Shown here in pieces: positions 46,043 through 58,500 of a DNA stretch of 64,000 bases. The stretch lies in the NCBI RefSeq assembly GCF_001625195.1, contig NC_054390.1, positions 5,801,222-5,865,221 on the forward strand, read 5' to 3'. Under the pieces are notes generated by a model. The model ran no database searches. It had not been told where the DNA came from and saw only the letters and a list, made by a program, of their open reading frames with translations. How positions within the stretch are numbered: the first letter of the stretch is position 1; each line of letters opens with the position of its first letter. Source of the stretch: Drechmeria coniospora. Lineage: Eukaryota > Ascomycota > Sordariomycetes > Hypocreales > Ophiocordycipitaceae. Position numbers and translations under genes: made by a program.

Positions 46043-48715
46043 TCAGAATACGTACAGCTTTCCCGACGACGCGTCCCGCGAAATCTCGTACGTCAGGATG
46101 TCATGGTTCCGATAGTGCAGCATCAGTCGATATCTTCGAGGCGCAGACGTGCGATCCCCGCCTTCCTGCACAGGTCCCACCGCCATCCCATGCAGCGGTC
46201 GCAGCGTTTTCCTGTGATTCTGCTCATCCGACCGCCTCGGAAGGACCCAGTCCACTCGAAACCCGTGCTGGACGACGCCGACGCGCCACGCCACCGGCCT
46301 AGGGAGCTGCGTCGGGGTCACGAGCAGCACCCGGCCGATGGGAGACCCGATAATGACCAGCGAAATCTCCGGTAGGTGGGCCACCATGCTGAGCCGGGTG
46401 GTGGCGTAAAAGAGGGATCTCGTCGCGCGAGCCATGTCCTGGTCCATCGTCATCGCCTCGGGGCAGAATACCCCGTACTCGGACCGAGGATGGCTCCCGG
46501 GGCTGAAACTGCGCAGCTCCAGCTCCTTTTCGTGCAGCCGAAGCATGCGGTATCGTTTGAAGACAATCTCCAGGTCGTCGTCGATGCCGAGAGGGAGCTC
46601 GTTGTGGTACAGGTGTCCCCCGAGGAAGGTGACGAGCTTGAAGGTCTCCCGAGGTATTGGGCATATTCGTCCATCATGCGGATAGTATGCCATGTCCTGG
46701 CCGCCACCTTCACTCCAGAGCCCATCGTCTCCCTCCTCCGGGACACAGGACGCAGTCGAGCCATCCGCATGCGCGCCGAGGGCACTGTAGAGGTTGGGCA
46801 GAAATGCCAGGGGAGCGGCGCTGGAGCCTCCTGGGCCAGAGTACCATGCGGGCATGCCCTCCAAGGGGGTCTCCCAAATCGTGAAGCCTTCCAAGACAGC
46901 GCTGGGATCGGCCAAGGAAAGAATGGTCGCCGCCGCCGGATGAGCGGGCTGCTGTCCGGGAACATAATCCAACGGGAGCGCCTGAGCGGTTTCGCCTGAT
47001 GCCACGCTGCTGCCGCCGACGAGGATATCCTCCGCATCATCGTCCCCCTCCAGCTCGGCCTCGTGTCCAGCCGCGTCGACGTCAATATCAGCGTCGGCAC
47101 CGGCTGCCTCCACGTCCGCTGGCGTGTTTTCAACGTCGGCTGACGGTCCAGCCGCGTCCGGTATTTCTTGATCCGAGTCGTGCATGTCATCGGTGCCAAA
47201 CACGACGTCGAATTCGACGTTGAGCATCGGTCCCGTGACCTCCTCGCCTCGCTCTGGTATACATGGGTTGTTAGGAATGCGTTGGATGCACTTTCCAATG
47301 TTCAACATGAGACGTCTCGTCAGCTCGACGTCGTTGGAGGGGATGCCGAGCAGCTCTTGCAGGGAATTCACCCGGAGGAAGCTGGACTTGTCCAACGGAA
47401 GAACACCCCAACCCCTGCAGCTCGGTGTGTTAGCACGGCCCATCGTGTTGCCCGGCCGGCGACAAGCGATGCATGATGCGTACCTCGACGGCGCTGGCCA
47501 CACATCGGTGCTCCTGAACTGCATACACACTGACGGTTCGATGCGAACAGCGGCCTGCAGGGGCCTCCAGATCTTGGCAAGCCAGGCTGCGCCTTTGATG
47601 TCCACGCCACAGACCAACTCGGCGCAGCCACGCTCATCGTCGATGAATGATACGTTTGGGATATTGTCCGCTTGTCGCCCCAGCGCCAGCACGATCCTCC
47701 AGTTTCGTGCTCGCTGGCGAACATGAAACTCAATGTTGCGGCAGCTCCCCGGCTCGCATTCGGAGCATCTGTCCGGCTTCTGCGCCTTGCCCGTGCTTGA
47801 TGCCAAAGCGAGTGCGAACACGGTCATTTCGCAGCGATTGGAGCTAACAGCAATGAGTCGGGATCGCCTATGCACCGCAAGGCCCCACGCGGACTTGCCC
47901 ACGTTCTGATGTAAAAATGGCTGGGGACTTTTTTGGGTCCGCACACCTGGCACGCCGTTGTGTCCAGGCTGGCTCCCACCAGGCGCGGCTGGGATGCAAT
48001 CTTCAATGTCTTTGGTGAAGTACGCAATCACATCACCATCATCGTAGGCCGCAACTAGGATTTCTTGGCTCCCGAGGTCGCCGACGACGAGGTGGTTTAT
48101 CGTGTGGGGTTTGGACGGGTCTTGGTAGCCGCCAACGTAGTGTGAGGCCTCGCTAGGTCGAGGAGCAAGCCGTACGTCGGGATGACGAGGGATCGTTTGC
48201 CTTGGGGCGCTTCGAGGCGCATACACGAACATTTGGCCTTGGTATGCGACAAAGTACAGCTACACCGATGGCTGGCGTCAGCTTCTCAGTCCACACGCCT
48301 CGCGAGATCGCAATTCGACGAAGGAGACAAGTTGGGATACCAACGTTGTACAGCTGCGACAGTGCCGTCAGGTTGTTTCTGAATCGCTGCATCGTGGGCA
48401 CGAGCTGATATATCTTCTGGTCGAAGAACATGGCATGGCTGTCGTCAGAATCGGAGTCGGGCCAGTCGTCGGACGATGGGTCGGCAGGGAGGGGGTTGAA
48501 AGTAGGAGCAGGTCTCTCCCGCTCGCGAATGGCCTCGCTCGCGCCGTTGCCAAACTGGCGTTGCAGAAAATCATCAGCGCGGCTCAGAGCAATTGAGGTG
48601 CGAATGCGCTGCCGGATCACTCACGTACCCGATCGTTCGCCGTCTGCGCGTAGCATGTCCCCACCGAGACGGCCCTGAAGGGCCGCCCGTCTGGTTTCTT
48701 ATCTGGGCTGTCCAT
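46043..48715 (-). CDS. CRT10-like WD-repeat protein
   Basis: Four exons on the minus strand (48629-48715, 48345-48554, 47484-48259, 46043-47414), introns 74, 85 and 69 nt, encode 814 residues. Splices give LSQLYNLYFVAYQGQMFVY and WPAPSRGWGVLPLDKSS. Intron 2 uses an unusual GTTGGT donor. Intron 3 is 69 nt and keeps the frame open, but has GTACGC, a GCTAAC branch site and CTGCAG, so it is treated as an intron. Landmarks: DDSHAMFFDQKIYQLVPTM, KSAWGLAVHRRSRLIAVSSN (WD-like), and the C-terminal HDILTYEISRD. A roughly 60-residue Asp/Glu/Ala-rich insert interrupts the propeller. Yeast Crt10 is a negative regulator of ribonucleotide reductase gene expression after DNA damage; whether this function is kept here is unknown. 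Family assignment is from memory of fungal homologues. Confidence 0.78.
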
Positions 48716-50662
48716 GGCGACGGAGCTCAGAGGCGCCTCGCCAAGGCATCGGGGGAGGGTTGAGATGACATGTAGAGTGGGAGGACGTGGCGATGGTGGC
48801 AAATTGGAGGAAGAAGAAAAGATCGACAAATGGGACTATGCGGTTGCCTTTGCTTCACCTTGGAGCTAGCTAAATGCTCGGCACATCGGGCAACCATGTA
48901 TTCGTTCAAGCGGAGCAGGCCAACAGAAGGAAGAACGAAGGGGAAACTGGGATGAGGTGTGAAGTGGGGAGGCAAGAGTAGGTGGCGTGGTGTTTTACCG
49001 GAAACCTACATGGGAAGATCTTAGTAACGCAGAACCAGGCTTAGGACCTTGCAGCTAGAACGGCTATCGGGCATGACGGGTGGCCAAAATTAGTAATGGT
49101 TGTGGGTGAGTCGAGTTGGTTGCGAGGTTGCAAACGTCTCGCAGCCTCGCAAGTATCCAATGGCGTACTGTGCCAATGGTGCTTTGACATACAATTCGTA
49201 AACCCGTAAACTAAAATCGATATCGGGAATTAATACCTAAAACTCAAGTAGTTGCTTGTCGGTGTGCTTGTACAAGTACTGTGCAGCACACTGTACAACT
49301 ATGAGTACATCACATGTTAGGACATGTACTGCTCAAGGCGACGGACGATACGAGCATGTACAGTACGAAGTACAAGTATATGTACTGTATGGAGTAATTG
49401 TACAGTAACCCGTACTAGTACTCCGCACAGTAGTTGACGTTGTCTGGGGTGGCCATAGGCTGCCACAGAAGGTGCCAACTAAGGGCGGGACCATACCATT
49501 GTGGGGCCTTCCGGTGCAGGAAGTGGGAAGTGTTCGCGCACTCTGATGCACACAAGTAATTACTGTACTTACATGTAATACTACAAGTACAAGTACTGTA
49601 CGAACAGGTTCGGTGAATACTGCCGACAATGCGGAGCACGAAGTGCAACATGGAGTACATGTACTCCGTAAGTACTTACATGTTCTTACAGCACCTTACA
49701 GCACTCCATACGCCCACTTACAGTACAACTATTACTTTTTACACCATACTGAGTAATAATAGTACCACTACATTATTTAGTCCGTGCAACGACGTCACTC
49801 TCGATTCTACACAGTGCAGTATCCATATCCGTCCCTTGAGTAGCTTGAGCGTGGCATCACTCTGTCATCATCCTTCGCCCATCTGCCTTTGTGCCTCCAA
49901 TGACGTAGCCAATCATGCAGACTTGGAGCCAGCTCCCTATGGCCATTGGTGATGTGGCCATCAGGATGAGTAAGATTGACAACGTTTATATACAAGGATA
50001 TATACAAGGATTTACCCGTCCGGTTCCGCGACGCATCGCGCATTATACAACTGTGAATCGTTTTACATTCGTGCGGAATAGGATGCAGTGGGTTTAAATG
50101 TTGCACGCCAAGAATTTCGAGTCAAATCTTGACAATCCTCCACACAATACACTCCATGCTGTACATGCATGTACACTTATATGCCGTCGTTTTGTCGCCG
50201 GTCATCGCACATTGAATCCTCAGCCCGTACGAGGCGACGTATGTCCTAGAAACGACCATCCGCAAAGGCGTCGTCGAGCGCCAGGTATCCGGAATCTGCG
50301 GCCACGTGATTTGAGGTGGCGTGACAGATGCCGAAGTTGCTGCTCGTCGCTCCGACAAGGCGCATCACCCGGGTCATTCATCCACACAAGAACGACGCCA
50401 TGTTCCCGGAGATGGACTCAAGGTCGACGCATCGTGGCGGCATGGGCGGGTAGTTCAGCTGCTCGAGCACCGACCGCCGACGCTGGCTCCGTCCGGATCA
50501 GCCGTATCTGTGCGTGGAGTGGGCGAGCCTGGTGGAATACTCTCGAGCACCCGACACGGTCGTCGACCGACTCGATGCCCTGCAAGTCGAGCCAGCCTGG
50601 TTGCCGCACATGCCGGCCTCCACTCTATGCTCGCGTCCACAGCAAAACCACGGTCGGTATGC
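48716..50662. other. Intergenic region, no gene recognised
   Basis: 1.95 kb. The first about 500 bp are the CRT10-like promoter. A GTAC-word block covers 49250-49770. The remainder (49800-50660) holds small frames without motifs and leads into the stop of the GPCR gene. Confidence 0.5.
49250..49770. repeat. GTAC-word block (I)
   Basis: Includes GTACAAGTACTGTGCAGCAC, CATGTACAGTACGAAGTAC, AGTACATGTACTCCGTAAG and CAAGTACAAGTACTGTACG. No coding frame is supported. Confidence 0.8.
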
Positions 50663-52312
50663 TCATGTGCGTGTCCGGTTCATGCCCAGCGGGTTTAGAT
50701 CTTCGTAGCCGTGAGGGTGAATCAACGTCTTCGGGGCGTCCCAGGAAACGGTCTGCATTTGCGATGCTCGAGGGCTCGAGTACGACGGGGCCGGCGTATG
50801 TTGATGGGCCGTCTGGGCGAAGTAATCTGCCGTTCTCGGTGTATTCGGCAGCGTCGGCGATTTCACTGGTGAGAGCGGTGTTATCACAGCGCTGGAATCT
50901 CTTGAGAGCATCTCGTACGAACGTGAATCTTGCTTGACTTCGTATCGGGCGTCAACCGACACGAATTCCTTCTTCCTTAGGCAGGTGAGGGACTGCAAAA
51001 GCTCAATCCAGCCGGAGATCATGGCCCATCGACCGAGGAGAAATAACAGCCAGACACCGTTCAACTTTGCGAGCAGTCAGCAGGCGTTCCACTCCGCATG
51101 GCCCCAAGGTCAATGCAACTCACGGATAGGAGAAGCAGGACGGCGGCGATGGTGGCCTCGTTCACGATCAGCGACGTTGCCTCTGCGAGACATTTATTCT
51201 TGTCGCCCGATGCTTCGATGAGGCACTTGGCCCACTGCTTGCCGATGGCGGGGTCGGTGGTCACCGACTGGACAATGTTGTCCTGGAAAACGAAAACAAC
51301 GGAGAAGAAGATGACGTCGGCGACGATGATCAAGACGATGGCGATGCCGCGCCATTGCAAGGCGATGACGCGCTTCACGCGGCGGTAAGCCTGGCGCGGG
51401 GACATTGTCCTCACGCTGGTGGTGTAGGCTGGCAACCCGGAGCCTTCGGTAGAGGCAGTGTTGTCGGACAAGGAGGCTAGGTAGACCTTGACGCAGTAGC
51501 CAAAGGTAGCAAAGGTGATGATGACGGTGGCACCGGCAAAGACGAGCAAGGGAATCCACAGGTCGGCCAAGCTATTCTGGTGGTTGATGTGGCAGGTGGC
51601 GCCGAAGCGAAAGGAAACGCCGCTGAAGACGAGGGCGACGATGATGCCGAGGATGGGAACCCCCCAACCGGCAGCCTGCGCGAAAAGCATAAAGTTGCGG
51701 CCGACGGTCAGCTGCCAGCAGATTTGCAGGTGCAGGGAGAGGCCACGGAGGAAGGACCACATGACGCCGCACCAACCGCCCAGGAGGAGCAAGGTTCCAG
51801 ATGCTCCGCAGACGATGCTGGTGTTCATGCTATGGGGCGTGATCCTGTCGTAGCACTGGTCCGGCTGTGCCGCCAACGGGATGACGAAGCCAAGCTGCAG
51901 GACTCGTTTAGCTCGGCCAAGCGTCATCACCACCCGAGGCGACTCACATTCATCAGCAAGACGCCAAAGGTGAAACAGACGCTGAGGTAATGCCGGTTCG
52001 TCTTCTCGACCGGCAACGCCGCCCACGAGACGAGCAGGAGAAGACAGCACAGCGCACTGACGGCGGCCACCCAGTTGGCGATTACCGTCACCGTTACGAA
52101 ACTGTCCGGATAGACCCAGTCCGCCATCGGGCATGGCAGGCAGCACCTGACATCTCCCAGGAAGCTTTGGCACAGCCGCCCGTCCACATCTATTGCCCAA
52201 GTCAGCTCGGCCGATGCTCCGCTCCGGGGGAAGACGCACAGCCACCATCACCGCTGAACAGGCTCGCGTCCCAGAATGGTGGAGGGCACAGGTTGACGCC
52301 TGTGAGGTTCAT
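50663..52312 (-). CDS. Frizzled/Smoothened-like fungal GPCR
   Basis: Four exons on the minus strand (52252-52312, 51948-52189, 51124-51894, 50663-51064), introns 62, 53 and 59 nt, encode 491 residues. The first intron has a GCTGAC branch site and AATAG acceptor; splices give ASLFSDVDGRLC, GVLLMNLGFVIP and LLLLSLNGVWLLFLL. A short Cys-containing ectodomain (NLCPPPF; CCLPCPMADWVYPD) precedes seven clear hydrophobic spans, the first near residue 50 and the last across the exon 3/4 junction, then a Ser/Pro-rich cytoplasmic tail of about 110 residues. The CCLPCP..YP ectodomain is characteristic of fungal receptors classed with Frizzled/Smoothened. They lack the full Frizzled cysteine-rich domain, and ligands are unknown. 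No cleavable signal peptide is obvious. Expected at the plasma membrane. Confidence 0.82.
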
Positions 52313-53639
52313 TATGGTTGGCAAACGGGAGATTGGCTGAGGGCAAGTACAATGTCGTTTTCTCGTCTGCTTTTCGGTGTGCGATCCGTCTCGGGCACCG
52401 GAGCGGTGTGGAAGCCGATATATCGTACTGAGTTCACGACAGCACCAGCGGTTTGTCGTGGGAGGTGCTCAGGCCAGGATGGGTGGGCGACTTGCTGCTG
52501 CCACTTCGTTTCGGCCTACCGCAGTCCCTAGTTCGTGAACTGACCGGCAGGGTTTCCCGCTTCCTCGACGACGGCAGACACGAAAGGTGAGGAGAGTTGG
52601 CCGATGGACCTGCGACGACGGCGTGCTGGCCAGCTAATGGCACATGCCAGGAAACGACATGGCCCGAGATCTGAGGAGAAGGAAACGTTTGAATGTGCCG
52701 GGGCGGGTAATGGGGGGAAGGTTGGGGGCAAGTATGGGGATGTAAGGATACGGGGATATCGCGATATATGGGGATGTGAAATGGGGAAGAAGCGGGAACG
52801 AGATGGCTCAAGCCGTGGCCAGCATCGAGGCACTGGAGGAAGGTGGGTGAGCGGGTCATGAAGTACTCCGTACACGGGATCGGAAGGAGCATGGCGATGA
52901 CAAGCACGACGGACGGTTGGCTCAGAGAGGCCCATGGGTGGTGATACGGTGCACGCGGTAGGGGCTAGCTTGAATATCCTGGTCCCCCGGTATTTTCTGC
53001 ACATGGTTACCTGCTGTACGGAGTCGGAGCATATTACAAGCAGGTGCACGAGTATGCCCCCGGAATACCACTAATAATGCCAGGCACGTTGTATTCAAGC
53101 ATGGATCATGGCGGCATGAAAAAGTCTACAGAAACATCGGCAAGTGGGCCCAAAGGGATGGAGACTGGGGGCGGCATCCCCACCCATCGCAAAGCTGGCG
53201 GAGTCAAGGAGGCGTCCAAGCAGGTGTGCTCCGTACGGAGTACGACAACAGGAGCTCCACGATAGGAGGAGTGATCACCGCGAGAGAGCAAGCCAAGCAA
53301 CGGCCGCGGACAGGGGCCCGGGGCATGGTGCCGGCCAGGACGATCAGATGAGAGGGCGGGCAACGTTTGCCTCGACCACTCCGGGGCGCCCTCAGGTGCC
53401 CCTCATGACACCTGGGGGGTTGCTCGCACACGCGCATCTGCACTCGTCCAAGTACGCATACGTCTTTAGCACAGCGCTAGCAAAACGCTGTGGCGAGTTG
53501 CCAGGTCTAAGCACAGCACAACGGCAGACCGAGCGCCGGGCGAAGCGGTGCATGCTGCGGCCCCAAGTCGCCAGCAGTGGCAGGTGTGGTGGTGCGATGC
53601 GGAAAGACACCCAGCGCGGCCACCGATTGGCGATCTCGT

Positions 53640-54620
53640 ACTCTGTACACAAGCCGCACGCAGATGCATTGATACTACTTTGTAACTTAATTGAACATGT
53701 GCGGAGTGCAACCGAGTTGGACAGTATGGTGTACTTGCTACTCCGTGCAGTGCAAGTGCAGTGCATGTCGACCACCTATAACAAACAGTAATACTGGTGT
53801 ACCTGTACTTGCATGAATTTTAGGGTACGGAGTACTCCGTGCTGTGCAGTGCCGTATTAGTATACGTTAGTACAAGTGAGTAATACTGCATAAGTGTGCT
53901 CCTGATATGCACGTGTACTCCGTACAAGTACTGCACTTGTAATAAGTGCAAGTACATGCAATTAAGTACATGCAATTACTTGCGAGTAAGTGGTTCAATG
54001 GGGACGGATGGGGTTCCGGATGATGGGGTGGACTGGTAGATGATATTATTATTACTGGGTCGCAGAATCGAGAAGAATCGAAGATCAGGGTGGTTGGAAG
54101 GACTCCTCGTCCACCGGTGCCACCTGGGGGGACGGGAACAGGCAAGCTGACCCGCGTGTGGCTCCAGCGTGACGACAACTACCAGACGCATTCTTGCTCA
54201 TAACAGGCACTTGCTCATACCGTCATACGGTATACTTGCACACCTGCAGTGCAGTACATCAACAAGTATAATCACGTCGCCCCTCCTCGCCGAGCGACAG
54301 TGTCAGTGCCCACTCGCGTCCTGGTCGTCAGAATTTTGCGGGAGTTGGGACAAGGTTCGTGGCCATCTTTGTTGGCGGTGGCGGATGTGGTGATGGTCAG
54401 GCTTCAAAAAGCAAACAAGCACCTCGAGGGCGGGGGAGGAACACCAAGAGTGTTTGGGGAAGCCGTATTTCGAACGCCAACCTACTTGTAATAATTGCCG
54501 TCTCCTGGCGCTTAACGGCACGGTCGCATTAGTACATTGGCATGTACATGGTACCGCAGGGAGTACAGGCACATCTGCTGCGCTGCCAGTACATCTGCTG
54601 CGCTGCAAGTACATGCTACG
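53640..54620. repeat. GTAC-word block (J)
   Basis: Densest at 53640-53990, including GTACGGAGTACTCCGT (53825-53840) and CGTGTACTCCGTACAAGTAC. Weaker at 54160-54620. Contains the 20-bp duplication 54571-54610. Confidence 0.75.
54571..54610. repeat. 20-bp direct tandem duplication
   Basis: 54571-54590 and 54591-54610 read ACATCTGCTGCGCTGCCAGT and ACATCTGCTGCGCTGCAAGT, one mismatch, each followed by ACAT. Confidence 0.9.
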
Positions 54621-55429
54621 CGGACCCAGGTGGGAAACCATGGGAGTGCTTTCGACTTCTAGAAGGCGGTAAAGGGGGGGCAAACTCGCCTCTTCAATCC
54701 AGCGGCAAATCGTCGTCGTGATGGAAAAGTCCACACATCTCATCCTACTACTCGTAGAGACTATCACCAAATGTTCCACAGTATGTATCCTTGCCTACCA
54801 ACCTGCTGTGCAGGCTCGCTGCTGGTGCTTGGGGATGAGGATGAAGGAAGGGTCTGATCGGTGGCGTAATACAGGATCGCTCGTACCGTACAAACATGCA
54901 ACTGCGGACCCTCGTTTGATTAAGAACTCAATCCAAGGATGACTTTGCCACTCGCTTTCTGCTCACTCCCCCCGCTAGGTCCAATCCCACGTACCTCTTG
55001 CGGGCGGGTGTTGGTGTCTGTGCCAAAATTGACTTTTCGTTCCACGGGCTTGGACCACGGCGCACACCTGGGTGCGTGTACTGTATGTGACTGGAATGCT
55101 GGTTGTGGCAGGAAAGGTCCTTCCGCAATACATGCTGTTCCTGTAATTACAGCATCAGCCAGCACGGCATGCAAGTGACCTGCCACTGTGAATGCACAAA
55201 GCTGCGAGTCCAGGCCAATGAAAGTCGGATGCCAACCTAGCGCTGGGGGCGATCCTTGGTTGGATTCGTTGTGGGCCCACAGCTGGCCTGCGTGCCATCT
55301 CTTACTCTGCCGCGGATTGTCATCAACGAGGAGTCTCATCTGCGTCTGGGCTTCTGACTGGATAAATCCAGCTCAGGATGTCGCCAATGATCACTGGCCG
55401 ACTGCATCGCACGAATATATCCATGTAAT

Positions 55430-55530
55430 ACATCCTTGTACTGTATATGTATAGTATAATCCATGCAGGCACAGAGTACTCCGTACTCAAGTAACACAAG
55501 TACTCCGTACGGAATACTGTACTTGCACAA
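55430..55530. repeat. GTAC-word block (K)
   Basis: Contains AGAGTACTCCGTACTCAAG and the everted form ACTCCGTACGGAAT (about 55502-55515). Confidence 0.75.
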
Positions 55531-58500
55531 AATCCATGGCCGACGCGTTGTGGGGGGCAAAAGGGATAACGCCATCGGCAAAGCAGCTCATCGACCCGCC
55601 ATCGCCGAACAACACAGGGACGCCATCTCCCAGGATACAGGAAGCAACGTAGCTCTGCACATTCAAGCATGCTCTGCGGAGTAAAATACTATGCCATCTC
55701 GTCCTAGCAGCCAGCCGCGTTGGCATAAGGCAGCTGGTAGCCCCCATACTAATAGAGCGATGGCAGACAATACGGCCCTCCAGAGGACCAACGACGCATG
55801 CCCACCGGCCTTGGCCTGGGCTGGCAAGACGGTCGCCCCGACGGAGTTGATATGCCATTATTTTGGTGTCCGCCGGCCGCTTTGGCCCCGCGCGATACGC
55901 CGGACACGGGCTCGTTCTCCGACGCCAGTGCTGGCCATTATTGGCCCATCCGTTGTTGCATTTCTGGGATATATTTTGCCTCGGTTTGCCTAAATGAAGG
56001 CAAGTCAAGTTCAGCGTGTGACCGCTGGCCACAACGTTGGCATGGTCTCGCCGACGCCTGTGAGACGTTGCTTCTGAGATGCCAGGACGGAGAGTAAGGA
56101 GACGCCACGACATGGCCGAACTGGCCTTGTTGCCTTCAACTGTCGCGCATTGCACCTCGGCGCAACATGCTGGTACTGGGCCGTCGTCATCCCCGACTCC
56201 CTGCCCCTACCCTTTTTTCTGCCTTGGCTGGCTATCACTGGGGGCAGAGACTGGCCAGTCGTGTCCATGACGTGGCCAAGCCATGGCCGGGGAGAGAGCC
56301 GTCGAGCTGTGTCAATCAGTCGTTGAATTCGTCGTCTTCGTGATGAAGTAGAGTGCAACGCACAGCAGTGGAGTGTCATAGTGTCAAGGTACAGGCGTCA
56401 TTGTGACATGGTTTGTACGCTTCAGAATCGGTCTGCCATTGGCTGTCGCTCGCCGAGGTTATGACGCGCAAATGGTTGTCGACCGTCCAGTCGGCCACTC
56501 AGTCAGGTTGTCAATCTCCATTACCGCGCTTCGCCGTTGTCCCAGCTCAGAGTGCGAGAAAGGTCTGGTTCATGACTGGTCCGCGTCTGGCAGCCTGTTC
56601 TTTCCATGCCTGTGGCGCAACCCCGGTCCTTGCGTGGCGTTTGGCTCAGCTAACCCCAACCCATGGAAACATTTGCAGGCGCTCCAGCAACAACCATCAA
56701 ATGCCCTCCAGCTCTCCTTTTCTCTGACATTGGCTGTGCAATCGGACATCCTGGCCCGGGCCTGATAGTCGTCATCTCTCCACCTCCCTACATGGCAAGA
56801 TCGTGACAGATGCTGCTTCGCAACGATAGCTCATCTTGTGGCGCCGGTGCAGAGAGCCTATTCGACATCGAGAGTTGACCGCACAGGCAATCCGCAGCTT
56901 CTGGGTGTAGTTGTACATGGTCACCTCAAGGGCTTAGTATAAGGAATAACCCAGGTACGGCGAGTCCAGGTCTTCCTGCCTGTTCGTCCAACCTGCCTGC
57001 GAGGTGGCGCTTTGGTGCTTCGGGGTTAATGCCGGTTCCAGTCTGACAGCCAGCTGATTGTCCACACGCCAAAGCCTCTAGGGTCGGCCGTTTTTCTAGA
57101 ATCGATCCTACAACTGTACTTGCTCTGTACATTCTCACAGATTAAGCGTGCCCATGCCTTTCATCTACCTTGATGGGCGGCGACATGTAGCACGTGCTTT
57201 CGGCTCACCAAACCTCGGTGCACGAGGCGGCGGCAGCGGCTTCGACAATCCAACACTCAAGCCAACCATGGTCGTTGACGGTTCTTGGTCGAGTTCGCCG
57301 GCAAGCTTTGACATGTCAGCTCTGGTGCAGAGGATAACCGTGGCCTCGAACAGCAATATTGGCATGTTCGCTTTGCCTGGAAAAAATTTCGTCCCTACGT
57401 GTTCATCGACGCACACTTGCTGGCGTTGATCCTATGTTTGCTGTGTCCATCAGCCTTTGCCACCGCGCCTTTGGGTGATATGACATGACTTTAAGCTAGC
57501 ATCTTGCTGCTACCGAGTCCTCAATTGTCGATTCAACTTGAAGCTAGATTGCCTTCCTGCTCAAGCGTATGTTCAGGTTCCGACGTCGACCAAACACCAG
57601 CAGTCCGATCTGAGCTTGTCATCGGCATCACCGGGTAGCACAAGCAAGGACAGGCGAGGCAAATTACCACAACTTCTATATCACGCCTCTTATATCACCA
57701 GGCCACATTATAGGGCTCAAGGATGCTGCCAGAGCTTCGAAATCCCATGAGGACGATTGTAACGCGACTCTTCGCTGCATGCGAAGTGCTCAGCATCGAT
57801 CACCAATGCTCGCATCTGGCATCTTCCAGCGGCATATCCACCGTCCATCTGCCGAGTTCATCATTTTAATCAAAGTACGGATTCGAAATTTAGCTCGTCC
57901 TTGAAGGTGTCAGACGGGTTTGCCGAGGAATCCGCCGTGCGGCCACTCCGTCAGCATGGAAGGGGCACCATGCTGATAATAGCGAGCCTACCAAGAAATG
58001 GCCAGCCATTTACTCTTGCCGTCATGCGTCCAAGTTCCTCCTCGTGGATCCAACGATCAAGACAGCTTCTCCATCTTAGGCAGGCATCACCATAAAATTG
58101 ACACAGTCATGGCCGATGAACGTTATGCCACACGACAGGCATGTCACAGTGCATCCCTGGTGTCGCTACTGTTATACTTTACTCTAAGGCTGATCATGCA
58201 ACGATAACGTACAATACATGAGCGATGGACGGTCGTATCCATGCGATCGCGACAGATATCCAACCAACAACTAATTGCTTCGTGTCGTTTTCGCATCGGA
58301 CCTCTACGTTGAAGCACCTATGCAACCCAAGCAGGCTCAACGGCATCCCGGCGGAGATCTTCGTTGCCTCCTGGTTGTTGCGTGCGGATATGGAGCTGGC
58401 GGCCCGGCTTTCCTGGCACCAATCTCCACCGCGCCTCGCTCAGTAATCACAAGCCCGCTACGATGAGTACACTCACATGGTAGACACATCGAGGCAAGTT

